Assembly (NCBI GenBank): GCA_022376465.1
Contig: JACDTU010000003.1
Span: 1,550,001-1,614,000 of the forward strand
DNA: 64,000 nucleotides
DNA from: Cubamyces lactineus
Lineage: Eukaryota > Basidiomycota > Agaricomycetes > Polyporales > Polyporaceae
Reading direction: 5' to 3'
Positions 11,433 through 22,200 of the stretch are shown here, piece by piece. The position numbers and the translations under genes are program-made. The notes below the pieces were generated by a model. The model was not told the DNA's origin. It worked only from the letters and a program-made list of their open reading frames with translations, and searched no databases. Within the stretch, counting starts at the first letter, position 1. Each line of letters opens with the position of its first letter.

Positions 11433-11805
11433 GGCGAGCACACATGCGTGTTAGTACGCACGGGCTGAACTCCTCGATGGAGAGTGAGCTCAAGTGGCTC
11501 GCTGAGTTTGTGAAAGATGAGCCTTCCGCTGCACACGCAGGTGCGATGAGAGGCTGGCGGCACGTACTAGATTTCCGGAGACGGTTACTCTCGCTGCTCT
11601 CGTTTGAGTTCCGCGAGTTCGGCAGTGCGACAGCGCTGAGCGTGCCCGAGGTTGCGAACGCGGGGCTTAAGAAGCTGGACGAAGATCCATCACGAGGTGC
11701 GTCCCCATGATCCCCGTTCTCCTTCCCTTTGTGAGATTGTGCTCACACATGTTTTCTGATCTTATGTGCAACAGGCATCGACTCGCAAGGGCTCTCGTCG
11801 AGGCC
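11433..11805 (+). pseudogene. NAT10/KRE33 relic, C-terminal piece downstream of the foldback
   Basis: Continues the acetyltransferase from GEHTCVLVR through DFRRRLLSLLSFEFREFG to GIDSQGLSS. Two independent lesions: a frameshift at about 11463 (the frame changes between VRT and LNSSMESELKW), and a broken 5' splice site at 11517, where ATGAGC stands where GTGAGC is expected. The intron 11517-11570 otherwise has a normal CTAG end and correct phase. A second intron, 11697-11774, is intact. Homology stops at about 11805; the last 150 or so residues of the family are absent. The several lesions suggest the copy was already decaying, although their order relative to the insertion is not known. Confidence 0.85.
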
Positions 11806-12043
11806 AACACACCCGAAGTGGAACTGCCCAGCACGCACAGGCAGGTCAACCCGCGTATACCTGTAGGGCGCAATGAATCCTTTGATACGACGATTTTTAC
11901 AACCGCTCTACTTGATTCGTCGCCTACCGACACACTATTTCCCAGTATCAGAGGGTCACTCGCACGTATCTTCATTTCGGTTCAAGTGAGATCGGTACAC
12001 AGTGTGATACTACATCATACGTCATCGAAGCATTCCATCCGTA

Positions 12044-14372
12044 TTACGCACGCTCGAACTCCGCAACATCCAGAACGGGTTGGACGACGACGCCAGGCGT
12101 CGAGGAGACGTATTCGCCAAACGGGCGTTTCGAGATGCGCCGTTCTTGCAGACGAAGTTCTTCCAGCCGCGCATTGGCCATTGCATGCTGAATGAATACA
12201 CGGTTGTATTCGGCACGAATCTCTGCGACCTGGAGGTCGGTTGCATACGTCGAGGATGTGGGGTGCGTGGTCGCTGTAAGACTTGCGGGGGTTACCCTGA
12301 TACTTCCCTGACCAATCGAGTCGACATCCTCGCGCGCGGTAACGTTGGCGCGTTTCTTGACGGGTAGAGACGGCGTAGCATCGGCCGTCCGAGCACGTTT
12401 CTTGGGCTTCTGCGTTGACGCACGACCATCCGCGTCGTCGTTGTCGTCGTTGTCGTCGTTGTCGTTGTCGTCACCGTCGCCGTCGCCGTCGTTGTCGTTG
12501 TCGTTGTCGTCGAGTTGTTCGACGTCACGTTCGTCATCGTCGTCGTTGCCGGCATGTTTGGTGACTCGTCCCGCGTGCCTTACAGAACGTCGCTGAGCGG
12601 TATTATGACGATCCTGTCGTATTATAAAGTAAGTAAACGAAGCGATACAAGAAGTGCAGAAACGTACCTTGCGACCGCTGTCACCGTGATCTACATCTCG
12701 CTTACCGCCTGTCGTAACGGACGTCGACGAAGGCTTCTGACCAGTGACTTTCGAAGTCTTTGCAGCGACGACTACGGGCGTCATGGGTTTCTTAACTGTT
12801 CTAGTGTCGCGATCGGTAGAGGAGCGATTCAACTTGAGCTGACGGTATTCAGTTGCGGACGCGTGAGGGGGGTCGTATTGCTTGACCTTCTGCACTAGAA
12901 GCGAATGCGTTCGGATGGGGCGTTGGAGTTTCTTCTCGATCTTGCTAACGGCCCTTTCAGCTACCAGTCGTTTAGACCGGTCAAGATCAAAAGGGAACGA
13001 GAAGCCTATGCCGTTAAACTGTGCGATTACAGTGTTCGATTCTACGTAGCGTTCGACGGTCAATGTATCCATATAGCAGAACGCAGAGGAATCTTACCCT
13101 TAACCTCCCCGTATGTGTTGACACCGTTGTATGTGCACTTCTTGGGTCGCGAGGAAAATTGACAACCGTTGCATCGCCGTTTGGGGGGATCCTGTGCTAC
13201 ACAGTTCTTACTAGCTTCTTTGCACTGATCACACTGCGATGACAAAAGTGTGAGTAGCGTCGCGGTTCGCACACGTATCGTGCTACATACCAGACCTGGC
13301 CACTGTACGCAAATTGCACCTGAGTTCCGTAAGCGTTGGCTACGGCCTCCATCGTGGGACGACTCGTTGTCGCCATCGCTTTCTAATTGGTCTTCTTCCT
13401 GGTCTGAAGCACCACGTTCGCGTTTGACTTGAGGTTCAGGACGGCCGTCGTCAAGCTCGTCGTTATCTGTATGTACGTAATGAGCGGCGATGTCTTGACT
13501 TAGACAGAAACGATTCGGATACGTACCGTTTTCGATTGCCTTAGATTCTGAACGATCATGTTCGCTGACACGGCTTGAGGGTCGGGACGCGCGGACTGCC
13601 AAGGATTGATGCACCTCCGTGTCGTCTTCGCTACCCTCATTGGATTGCTCAGTCTTGGTGATCGCAGTGCCTCTCTTCACGGCCGCTTCCTTATGAGCGG
13701 AATAGAACCCATGCTCATCGATGTATTCGACTACATTCAGAGGATGGTCAGCATGTAGACACTACGTTAATGACAATCATATACCTTCTTCTGCCAATGA
13801 CTTCTGTCGAGCCTTCAACTGAGAAAGACGTTGAACGTAGCGCTGGATCGTTTGCTTCAAGGTTTCTCGCTCCGTGAGGCGTTGTTCGTCCGAGTCATCG
13901 ATGGTGTCGTGCTTGATCTCGTCGCGACGATGTCTCGCGGTTCCGAGCTTTGCAAGAAGATCTTCCATCTCTCGCGCGACTTTATCGAGCATAGCCGTCC
14001 TTGATTTCGCGGAGTAACTTGCGAGCGCAGAGCGAGCGGCGCTTGTGCCAACGTACTTGACCAATATCGAATGGATCGCATCGAACTTGGTGTCAGCGTC
14101 GTTAATGTCCGTATGTTCGTCCTGTGCCTACGAGTCAGCATACGATCTATCCTACATAATACAAACGACAGACGCACCACTTCATCTATAAACCTTTTGA
14201 CTTCTGCTGCATACTCTGACTCCTCAAGCGGATGACGACGCTTAATGAGATTTTGCGTGATGGACTGGAGGATATCTGTAGCACTTCCCTTCCCATGGTT
14301 AGTGTCTACGTCTTCCGAGGACATTGGAGCGATATGCGGTGAGGAGCGCTGTGAATGAACATCATGAGACAT
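12044..14372 (-). CDS. Zn2Cys6-cluster-like protein, function unknown
   Basis: Seven exons on the minus strand: 14372-14178, 14127-13785, 13730-13527, 13466-13291, 13233-13098, 13041-12668, 12613-12044; 665 aa with every junction in phase. Residues about 95-180 are a long charged helix likely to form a coiled coil. A cysteine cluster spans residues 307-339 with spacing C-x2-C-x6-C-x9-C-x2-C-x8-C, fitting the fungal binuclear zinc cluster pattern; another Cys lies at 300. An acidic Asp/Asn run at about 507-537 is encoded by a GTC/GTT-rich trinucleotide tract and is followed by a KKRAR basic patch. The usual fungal transcription-factor middle domain is not recognisable, so DNA binding is inference. 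The neighbours downstream on the same strand are equally unfamiliar genes next to a Helitron. Confidence 0.72.
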
Positions 14373-14656
14373 GATATCACTCGAGGTCGTGAGACAGAGC
14401 AAGAGACGAGAGATGGTTGTACTTGTAAAAGGCAGTAGCGGCTGATTTCGAGCAGAGTCTCATGTATGTAGCTGGAGACTGAACTTATGAGGAAATTGAA
14501 CCTCCGATACGCGCTTAAGCTATTGCTACTCGAACAGGGCATACGAGTAGAACTAGATGGATTTTGTATCGACGACAGATTGTTCATTCATCCAGCAGTA
14601 TGAGGGCTTCAAGTGCGTCAACGATGGAGGCGAATATCTATAATCAACTATAGGTT

Positions 14657-15666
14657 TTACAACAGTTTAACGAAACTATCGTATACAACGCAGTCAGACG
14701 GCATACAGGACGGGAGTGTAAGATGTTCTGGGGGTAGGATCGGGTCGTGGGTGTTACAAGGACCGTCGCAAGGTTTCTCTCCGGTTACCATGCGCCATAT
14801 GACCGTCAAGCCATAAGGCGGCGAATGTATGGCGCGTAAGTTGTCGCGCGATATCTTGAGCGGTTCGAAACGCACAACATACGAACCGCGGTCGCCAAAG
14901 AAGCGGGCCATATTAGGACAGAGATACAACGAGCGCAAACAAGGAACTGTCCCCGATTGATTGTCGACTGGCAGTACGGAGAGATTGGGGAGTTGATGGG
15001 GGTATTGGATAGTGGTGAAGTCATCGTAAGTGGTAGCCGGGTGGTCTCGACCTTCCAACCCGACGCTTGCAAATGTCAACGCGGGGTATCCAACCGCGAA
15101 TGTGTGGCGCGCGATATAGTTGCAGAGTATAGTGGTATGGAAAGAAACAGCGGGTTCCAGGGCGCTGACTCCTACGGCGACGTGTATTGCGATGTAACGA
15201 TTCGGTTTCGATTGAAACGTAACGGTGCGTTTGACGTTTCTCCATGGGGAAGGCGCTATGTCGGATTCTACTGCGAGGTCAAACTCTTCTTCCAACAGTT
15301 GTAAGAAGAGTTCAGCTTCGAGCATACCAACGAACACATCCAATGTATCGGGGAGAATGTCGAGGTCAAAGCGTATGTAGGCGAGTGCGCTAGGTCCGCT
15401 TATCACCGCGTGCGCATCTTCAGCCAAGTCCCAGAACAGCGATTCATCAGGGAGGTAATGTTCGACAAGGCGCCTTCGCTGATATAGCAGGTATCCCACT
15501 GTTTCAACGTATGCCGTGCGACTCGTGTTTCTGAGTGTAACGACACTAGCCAAATCACTGTGCGCCAGGATTGTAGAGAGCACTTCTGACGGGAATCTGC
15601 AGGATGAAGACTACATCAATCGAGACTTCAATGATCGCCACAAGCATATACTCACCTCAACAGCAT
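14657..15666 (-). CDS. F-box-like protein, function unknown
   Basis: Two exons: an 11 nt first exon (15666-15656) and 15596-14657, giving 316 aa. Joining them yields MLLRFPSEVLSTILAHSDL, which resembles the start of the degenerate F-box motifs common in Agaricomycete proteins (LP.E.L..IL.....L). The remainder has no domain I recognise; Cys and Pro occur near the C-terminus (CDGPCNTHDPILPPEH). If it is an F-box protein it would bind Skp1 in an SCF ubiquitin ligase, but only the N-terminal 40 residues suggest this. The start depends on the micro-exon; without it the frame opens at a GTG. It sits 284 bp from the gene at 12044-14372. Confidence 0.6.
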
Positions 15667-15926
15667 CTCTCTTCTACGTTGTCAACCAGATAGACAACTA
15701 TTTCTGCCAAACGAACGGGGCCTACGAATGATACTCGTGGAGGACGGCCGTTGAGGCTGAGACACGATGAGATCAGGATGAGTATTACCATCACGTGCAA
15801 GATCACGTGCATTCACACACACACACGTTCTTAAGAAGTAGGCATATCGATAGAGCAGTACGCAGTGTTCATATGCAAACCAACGGTCGCTCCGCAAGAC
15901 ATACATTCATGGGATGCAAGAACCTT

Positions 15927-17329
15927 CTACACAACAGGCACGTCTTCGTCCTCCATACCATCCGACTCGACATCGTCGTCTCCCATTTGAAGACGGCAGA
16001 CACTGATAATGTCCAAACGCGCACGCCAGCTGATCCACTCCGAATTGTAGATAGCCTTGCCGGTTTCCGCGTCCACACGGAATCTAACAAGCTTGCACTC
16101 TACCAAGACCAGATCACGATAGCCGATTTCCCGAACACTGAGAGACGGCATGGAAGACTTTGGACCGTACTGTTCCGACGCGTCGTAAGCATGTTTAAAT
16201 TCATAAGCCTGTTACGAGTCGTCAGCCCAGAGATATGGCACGGATTCAACGATTTGATACATCACCTCAGTAGCTTTAGACGTCCGAGTACGCTTCGCCT
16301 GCCGACGTGCCGCCTCGACAATACCAGGCTGTAGATCATCGCCTAGGGAACGTCCTATCAGCAAGAGTCGACGGTACCAAATGCAATACATACGCTTTTT
16401 CACATTGTGACAATACGCCTTCAGGAGGTCGTGGGCCGCGACGAGGTCCGCGTGATACATGGGCTTGACAGCGATACGGACGTATTTCAGCGGGATGCTA
16501 TGTTCATCATAAAACGACGCGTTCTCGACTTCGCCCACGAGGAAAAATATGACCGGGCGTCCGTTGTGGCATAACACATCGTCCTGACCAGATTGCTGCA
16601 AACCCCAACGAAGCGCTTTCGGAGCACGAGTGAATCCAAAGCGGTTACTCTTCTCGTCGCACATACGAGACAGCACGCGAATACGTCTATGTATAGATGT
16701 TATTTAGGCATTCAAACCACACCGACACACGGCGACTTACTCGAGCATTTGTTCCGTATACTTGAAACCGAACGGACTAACGGGCCATTCAGGGGAAGGC
16801 GACCTAAGGTTCTTCAGGTTGGAGACAGACTTGGTTGGAGTGTCGGGGACACTCGTCACACCCCTGTTGCCAGACTTAGACGGAGTACCGGGGACGAATA
16901 CACGCACCCCACCACCTGGATCACGCGAACGAGACAGTTAGTCATTGTACAACCGGCAGAAGCGAAAAGCGAATAGAAAGACATACCCGAAGGAGTAGAG
17001 GGTACGACGTTGCCAGCATCATTCGACGTCTCTTGTACCGTACCAGTGCCCTTGCTGACTACATTAGTTTGCTCGGACGCCGCCGCAACCTTAGCGGAAG
17101 CACTAAGATAAACGGAAACGCGATGTCAGTCATTCTGGCTGCGGACAGGAAAGAATCAAGAGATCTATACTTTGCAGTAGCTTCCCCACTGACACGAAGA
17201 AAGTCAGGACTGTGAGGTACATATGTCGTCGTCTTGAACGTACCTCTTCCGTCTAAGTTTCATAATGTCAGAACGCTCAACGGGCTGGGCGACAGCAGGT
17301 ACTCCACGAGGAGCTGGGTCAGTTCCCAT
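15927..17329 (-). pseudogene. Unknown intron-rich gene with one in-frame stop
   Basis: Five exons: 17329-17244, 17188-17171 (18 nt), 17102-16987, 16915-16741, 16686-15927, all in phase, about 384 codons. The last exon reads through as one frame except for a single TAA at 16214-16212, between WADDS and QAYEFKHAYDASEQYG. Residues past the stop (VLVECKLVRFRVDAETG) look as protein-like as those before it, so I favour a recent nonsense mutation; a shortened active product is the alternative. N-terminal 150 residues are Ser/Thr/Pro-rich with two PDTPTKS/PGTPSKS-type motifs reminiscent of CDK sites. The rest is a basic/aromatic globular region (NVKKRMYCIWYRRLLLIG). Family not recognised. Confidence 0.6.
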
Positions 17330-18077
17330 GGTATAGACGAGAATGTAACTGCAGTGCCAATGAAGTTATACGAGGTTGTGAGAATGATAGAGTAGAGACA
17401 GATGGCGACGACAGCTAGCACCGCGAGGCATTTATACCGTTGAGAAGACGCCGGCGAGGGTTGCATGTGCCCAATACACAAAGTGGACACCGTGGAGAAT
17501 GCCCTATTGGACGTCTGGACGTTGATTCTGCCACAACCCAAGAGACACACCTCGTCAGCGATGTGAGTCATTGAGCTTGAGGTCAAGATACGACGACTAA
17601 GGAGAATTACGGTCAACTCACATGTTCTAGAACATACACATTCGCCAAGAGGATGGGTTCAGTTAGCGCTCGGATCGTTATCGAACAGTACTACAAATCC
17701 GTATTAGCTCATGCAAAGCACATACGATCGTAAGCGAACGAAACACATCTCACCGCTGTGATTCACAGCCAAGGCTATTCGCTTTGTTGAACGCCTGTCG
17801 GCTGCCGCGTCCTCGTCGACATGGAAGTGTTTGAAGATCTACAGCTCGTCGCAGACTATCACATCTACACAGAGTCGACTTGTCAGCACGTTTCGGTACG
17901 GACTCGTGGCTACGATCCGCCACAGTGAAGTGAAACCACTGTATTCGATGGCCGACGGCGTATTGCTAGTATGCCTTCAGGGTCGATGTACGTCTTGAGC
18001 ATAAAAAGGCGCATGGCTCGTTGAGCGGAGACTAACATGAACGATGTCGCATATCCTTGGTGAGAGAACTCGTCTTC
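17330..18077. other. Intergenic between divergent genes
   Basis: About 750 bp between the starts of the minus-strand gene ending its 5' side at 17329 and the plus-strand gene starting at 18078. Presumably the promoters of both. Open frames here overlap exon 1 of the neighbour in other frames. No repeat or further gene seen. Confidence 0.5.
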
Positions 18078-19182
18078 ATGGTCAGATTATTCGCTCATGA
18101 TCAACCAGCTAGAGACTCCGTACTTGTTAGAGAGAGTTGGCCACGACGTCTCACAGTACGTCTCCCGAAGACGGAGTCTGTAGAGAAGTTGGCACCGTGG
18201 CAGGTTATGCCAATTGACTACGACGACGTCTGTGCGTGGGCAACAGTTGAACGACAAGACAACGCTTATAGTGCGCAGCATCCGTACGTACTATTGTATT
18301 CGCCGGAAGTAGCTCCACAGCATCACGAACGACTCCGTGTGAGCTTGCGGTTCCAAGGAGTAGTCGAAGCGCTCAACATTTCGCCATTGGGAAACTATGA
18401 CGGGTAAGCGTTGATTCTCAATGCGCATTTTCGAACACAAAGTCTTACCTCGTGAGTAGGCGGATCGAATCAGCATCCCGTGCCGTACAATTCTTGTCTC
18501 TTGGACCCGGCACGAACCCGGATGTTTTCCAACATCAACTTCGCGCGTTCGAAACACTGCGAGTTTTCCTCGGCTCTGTCATGAACTGTTCTGTACAGAC
18601 GAACATCCGAAAGAAGGATACTTTGTATTTTCAGCGACTCGTCTTCACGAAGGTATGCGACTCATACTTCGTGACTTACAATGCATGTCTCATATACTCT
18701 CAGGTTCGCCGAAACTCAGTGACCCCCGTTCGATCCGTCCTAGTTTTTGGTGACGATCCTAACGGGTGGGCTGTGAAATTGCAACGAGACTGGGTTGTAA
18801 CACACAAGATCCTTACCGGTATATACGACGAGTCTTGCACGGCGGTCAAGAAGCCCCATACCGTGATCCGTTTGGGCGATTTCGTGGAAGTAGTCGCGAG
18901 TGTGGAAATCGTGAAGTATCGGAAGTATCAACGATGGATCACAGAGGTCCGCTTGATATTGCAGGAAGTACTTCGAATCTGCGACAAAAACACAGTTATG
19001 GTAGGCGGTTCGATCTTTGATATACATGCCATACGTGACACTTACATCAATCGTAGCAAATGCCTGAGAACGAGTCGACATCGAATACGAGTGCACTGCA
19101 GAAAGACATTCATATGACGACTATTCTGGGTTCGCCACAACCGGTCGACGTTGAGATGGAGGATGCGTCGAACTCGGCATGA
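18078..19182 (+). CDS. Unknown protein beside the Helitron
   Basis: Four exons (18078-18403, 18460-18652, 18704-19000, 19057-19182), 313 aa, GT-AG introns of 51-56 nt in phase. The start at 18078 is the first ATG that keeps the frame; an upstream ATG at 18037 cannot be spliced in without a stop. The protein is a mixed alpha/beta-looking sequence rich in Val, Arg and Lys (VRESWPRRLTVRLPK, SVLVFGDDPNGW, WITEVRLILQEVL) and has a short acidic, Ser/Thr-rich tail. No signal peptide, membrane span or known motif. It converges on the Helitron ORF, leaving 97 bp between stop codons. Function unknown. Confidence 0.62.
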
Positions 19183-19279
19183 GTTTAGATCAGGACTTGC
19201 TAGATATTATACAGACGGCATTTAATGTAGAGTTCGCAGACATATTACTACGTACCAACGTATTGACCCGTCTGAATGA

Positions 19280-22200
19280 TTAGCATAGGACGTAGACGAG
19301 ATGACTAGCTCGTCTATTGTTGGCTGAAAACACATTCATTGACGTATTGTCGTTAGTTTCGCGTGTACACCAGCGACCGTTAGACATACCGTCGTGGTAC
19401 CATACTCTTCCTGAAATGTCGATATATCGACAGACGAAATGGTTTGCTCCTAGAAAGATCACACCACATAAGCGCCATTGCCGATGCACGCCTCTTACCG
19501 GCCACACGAGCCGACCGCAAGTAACCATTTGTGAGCTGAATGTTGGTTGAAGTTCAACGAACAGAAAAGGCGGCGCATGGTCAAAGTCGACGTACCTATT
19601 CGTTCCTGTACCGCAATGCGGGCACGTTGTTTGACCGTCTGAGACAAGTACTCGCGCCAATATATCCTCAATAACGGCTTGTGATCCTGAACCGCTTGAT
19701 TCATCTGTACGACGTGTAAGAACCCAAAGAGGTGAATTCAAAGAACGCGATACTTCGATTACGACGTCACAAACACTGCAAGTGTTCACAACTCGTCCAA
19801 AACTTTGGCTCGGCCTGAAGATGTACTCGACTATATCTGATACAGCCGTCAACACCAGGCCGTGTCTAGGAAACAGGTTAGGAGCTTGATGATACAAATA
19901 ATCGCGAATGGAATCACGACGTACCTCAAGATCTACGCCGTTCAAGGCGATGTCGTTCATAGCGCGCATAAGAGCATGATATATCTCATTCATCAGCGGA
20001 TCGTTCGCCATTTGAACGATAGGTCCATCTATATACGCATTCAATATAATGGTGAATAGCGCATCATACGCACAGCTATAGTTGTGAGAATCCCATATAA
20101 ACCCTAGTAAACTAGTATTCACCGATGAAGACCTGGAGGTCAGACATCCTTCGACACGTCGTTTCTTGAACTGCGAGGGTGCAGATTTGTCACCGGGGGT
20201 AACATTGGTAGACTCGATGACATCGTATGCTTTTCGTTTTCTCTTATTCGTACGTGGCTTTCCGGAACGAGCATTTGAGGGATGTTTGACGGGGAGGTTG
20301 ACACCGATCGTTGGCAATCTAGCGGTATTTGCACTTAAACCCTCATGAGACCAATCCAGCGCAGGATGAACAAGAGGCGGTACGTACCGTTCGCCTTTCC
20401 ATGCGATATACGTACGAATGGCCTCCGACCTATAGCTCAGAGAGATCGTATTTGGAAGACGACCGTCATACGCCAAGGTTGATATATCGTCGAGTATCTC
20501 AAGTTCGCGAAATTCCCTTTTCAAGGGCGCGTGAAGACCGCCGACCATCTTGGAATCGTCAAACCCGTCTATGATGTATGTGTTAGAAAGCGAAGAGCTA
20601 CGAGATAGACAAGTATACAGCGATTGAGAGCTACGACAATACTTGAGATGACAAACGTTGATAGACCGAGTACGTCCTTGTGATGCGAAGTCAGTCATAG
20701 CGAAATTGGGTAATACTGTCACTTGCTCACGATCGATATAGAGCGGTTTCTCCCATGTAGGTACTATACATTTGATTCTTACCTTCGCGCGGTTCAAAGG
20801 TATGACGTTATCAGGAAGGCCAGGTAAAGTGACTGACTTCGGCGGGTTAACCAGCTTGACGAAGAGTGTTTCTAGAACCTGCTTTCCATCCTCTGATGAG
20901 GTTGAATGCCAATCGTAGACCAACGCTTCGGCACCGTTCGTAGCGCACAACTCGGTGGCTTCATTAACCTTGAGTATTACGGGCATTCCCCGACATAATC
21001 GCAAAATGCCTGCGTGATGATCAGTCAAACAAGGCGGAAGACACCAAAGCATATTGCGCATGCCATCGGTGATTGAGTTATTAGTTCGTACTGGGTTTAT
21101 GGATTGTTCATAATCGCGTTGATTCTGTCTAACGGAACCAGTGCCCTTGTCAGAACACCAACGGTCGATTGAGTAGAAAGAGACTAACTCTCGACCATGC
21201 AATCGAGCAAACGCTTCTACGCCTAATTCGTTGATAGCGTCTCGATGCGAGTTACGCGCAGTAATCACAGAGATGTTAGTGAGCACGGGTAATGAGCACG
21301 TCGAATGAGCGTCGAAAGAAATAACACGGCTACGCAATAACGCCCGATCGTCATCTGTACACGCCTTGTACCGAAGATTAGTCAGCGCCAATCGGAAGCG
21401 CTGGTCTTCCACCGACATCCCCCTCTGTCTCATGTTCTGTCTTAGTATTACAACGGTCGTAAATTGTCGCCACAATGCTTGACCTAACGCGTTCATTTGT
21501 CCCTTTAACGATAGGTTAGGTGAATACTGCTCCACGTTGTCGCTATACAACGGCATAGATCCGACGCCAGGCGGCGCTAGTTGCGCAAAGTCACCTGCGA
21601 CGACGATATGACGGCCGCCGAAACTCTCAGTAGGTTTATCGAACGCGGCAGACAACGTGGAGCTAATAACGTAAAACGATAAACAGGAAACCATTGATAT
21701 CTCATCCAAAAAAACGAGGTCTACATCACGAAAAGTGTCTCTCAATTTCGATAACCGATCGCTATCCATCCCCTTCAACACATCGAAGTTACGCCCGAGA
21801 GATAAAGCTGAATGGTAAGTACTTCCGTCTACCAGGCAAGCAGCTGAGCCTGTAGGTGCCATCACATACAACCGACGGCTCTCACCACGCCGTTCCATAA
21901 AGCTAATCAATGTCTTCAGCACGCGCGATTTACCAGTACCAGCCATGCCGCCAATGTACATCTTCAACTGACCAGGATCTTGACGATGTACTTTGTAGGC
22001 AATCATCAAGAAAGCTCGTTCTTGCTCTCTATTGAGGGAGAACTCCTCTAACACGGATGTAAGGATCGCGATAGAACTGTCTTGTAACGGCCGGTCAATT
22101 GCCACGCTCTCACTAGATTCTAGATCATGTTTAGTTACCACATACACGGCATCGACATAAGAATCCGTCATCTGCACTCCAACACCGCTGGCAAAGCTGT

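Noticed and set aside
17260..17616. 118-codon minus-strand frame with hydrophobic stretches
   Set aside because: Overlaps exon 1 of the spliced gene at 15927-17329 in another frame; the exon's phase-consistent model is preferred.
19213..19259. CAGACGG ... CCGTCTG inverted repeat between the Helitron stop and its neighbour, as a Helitron 3' hairpin
   Set aside because: The loop is too long and no CTRR end with an A/T insertion site follows on the minus strand.
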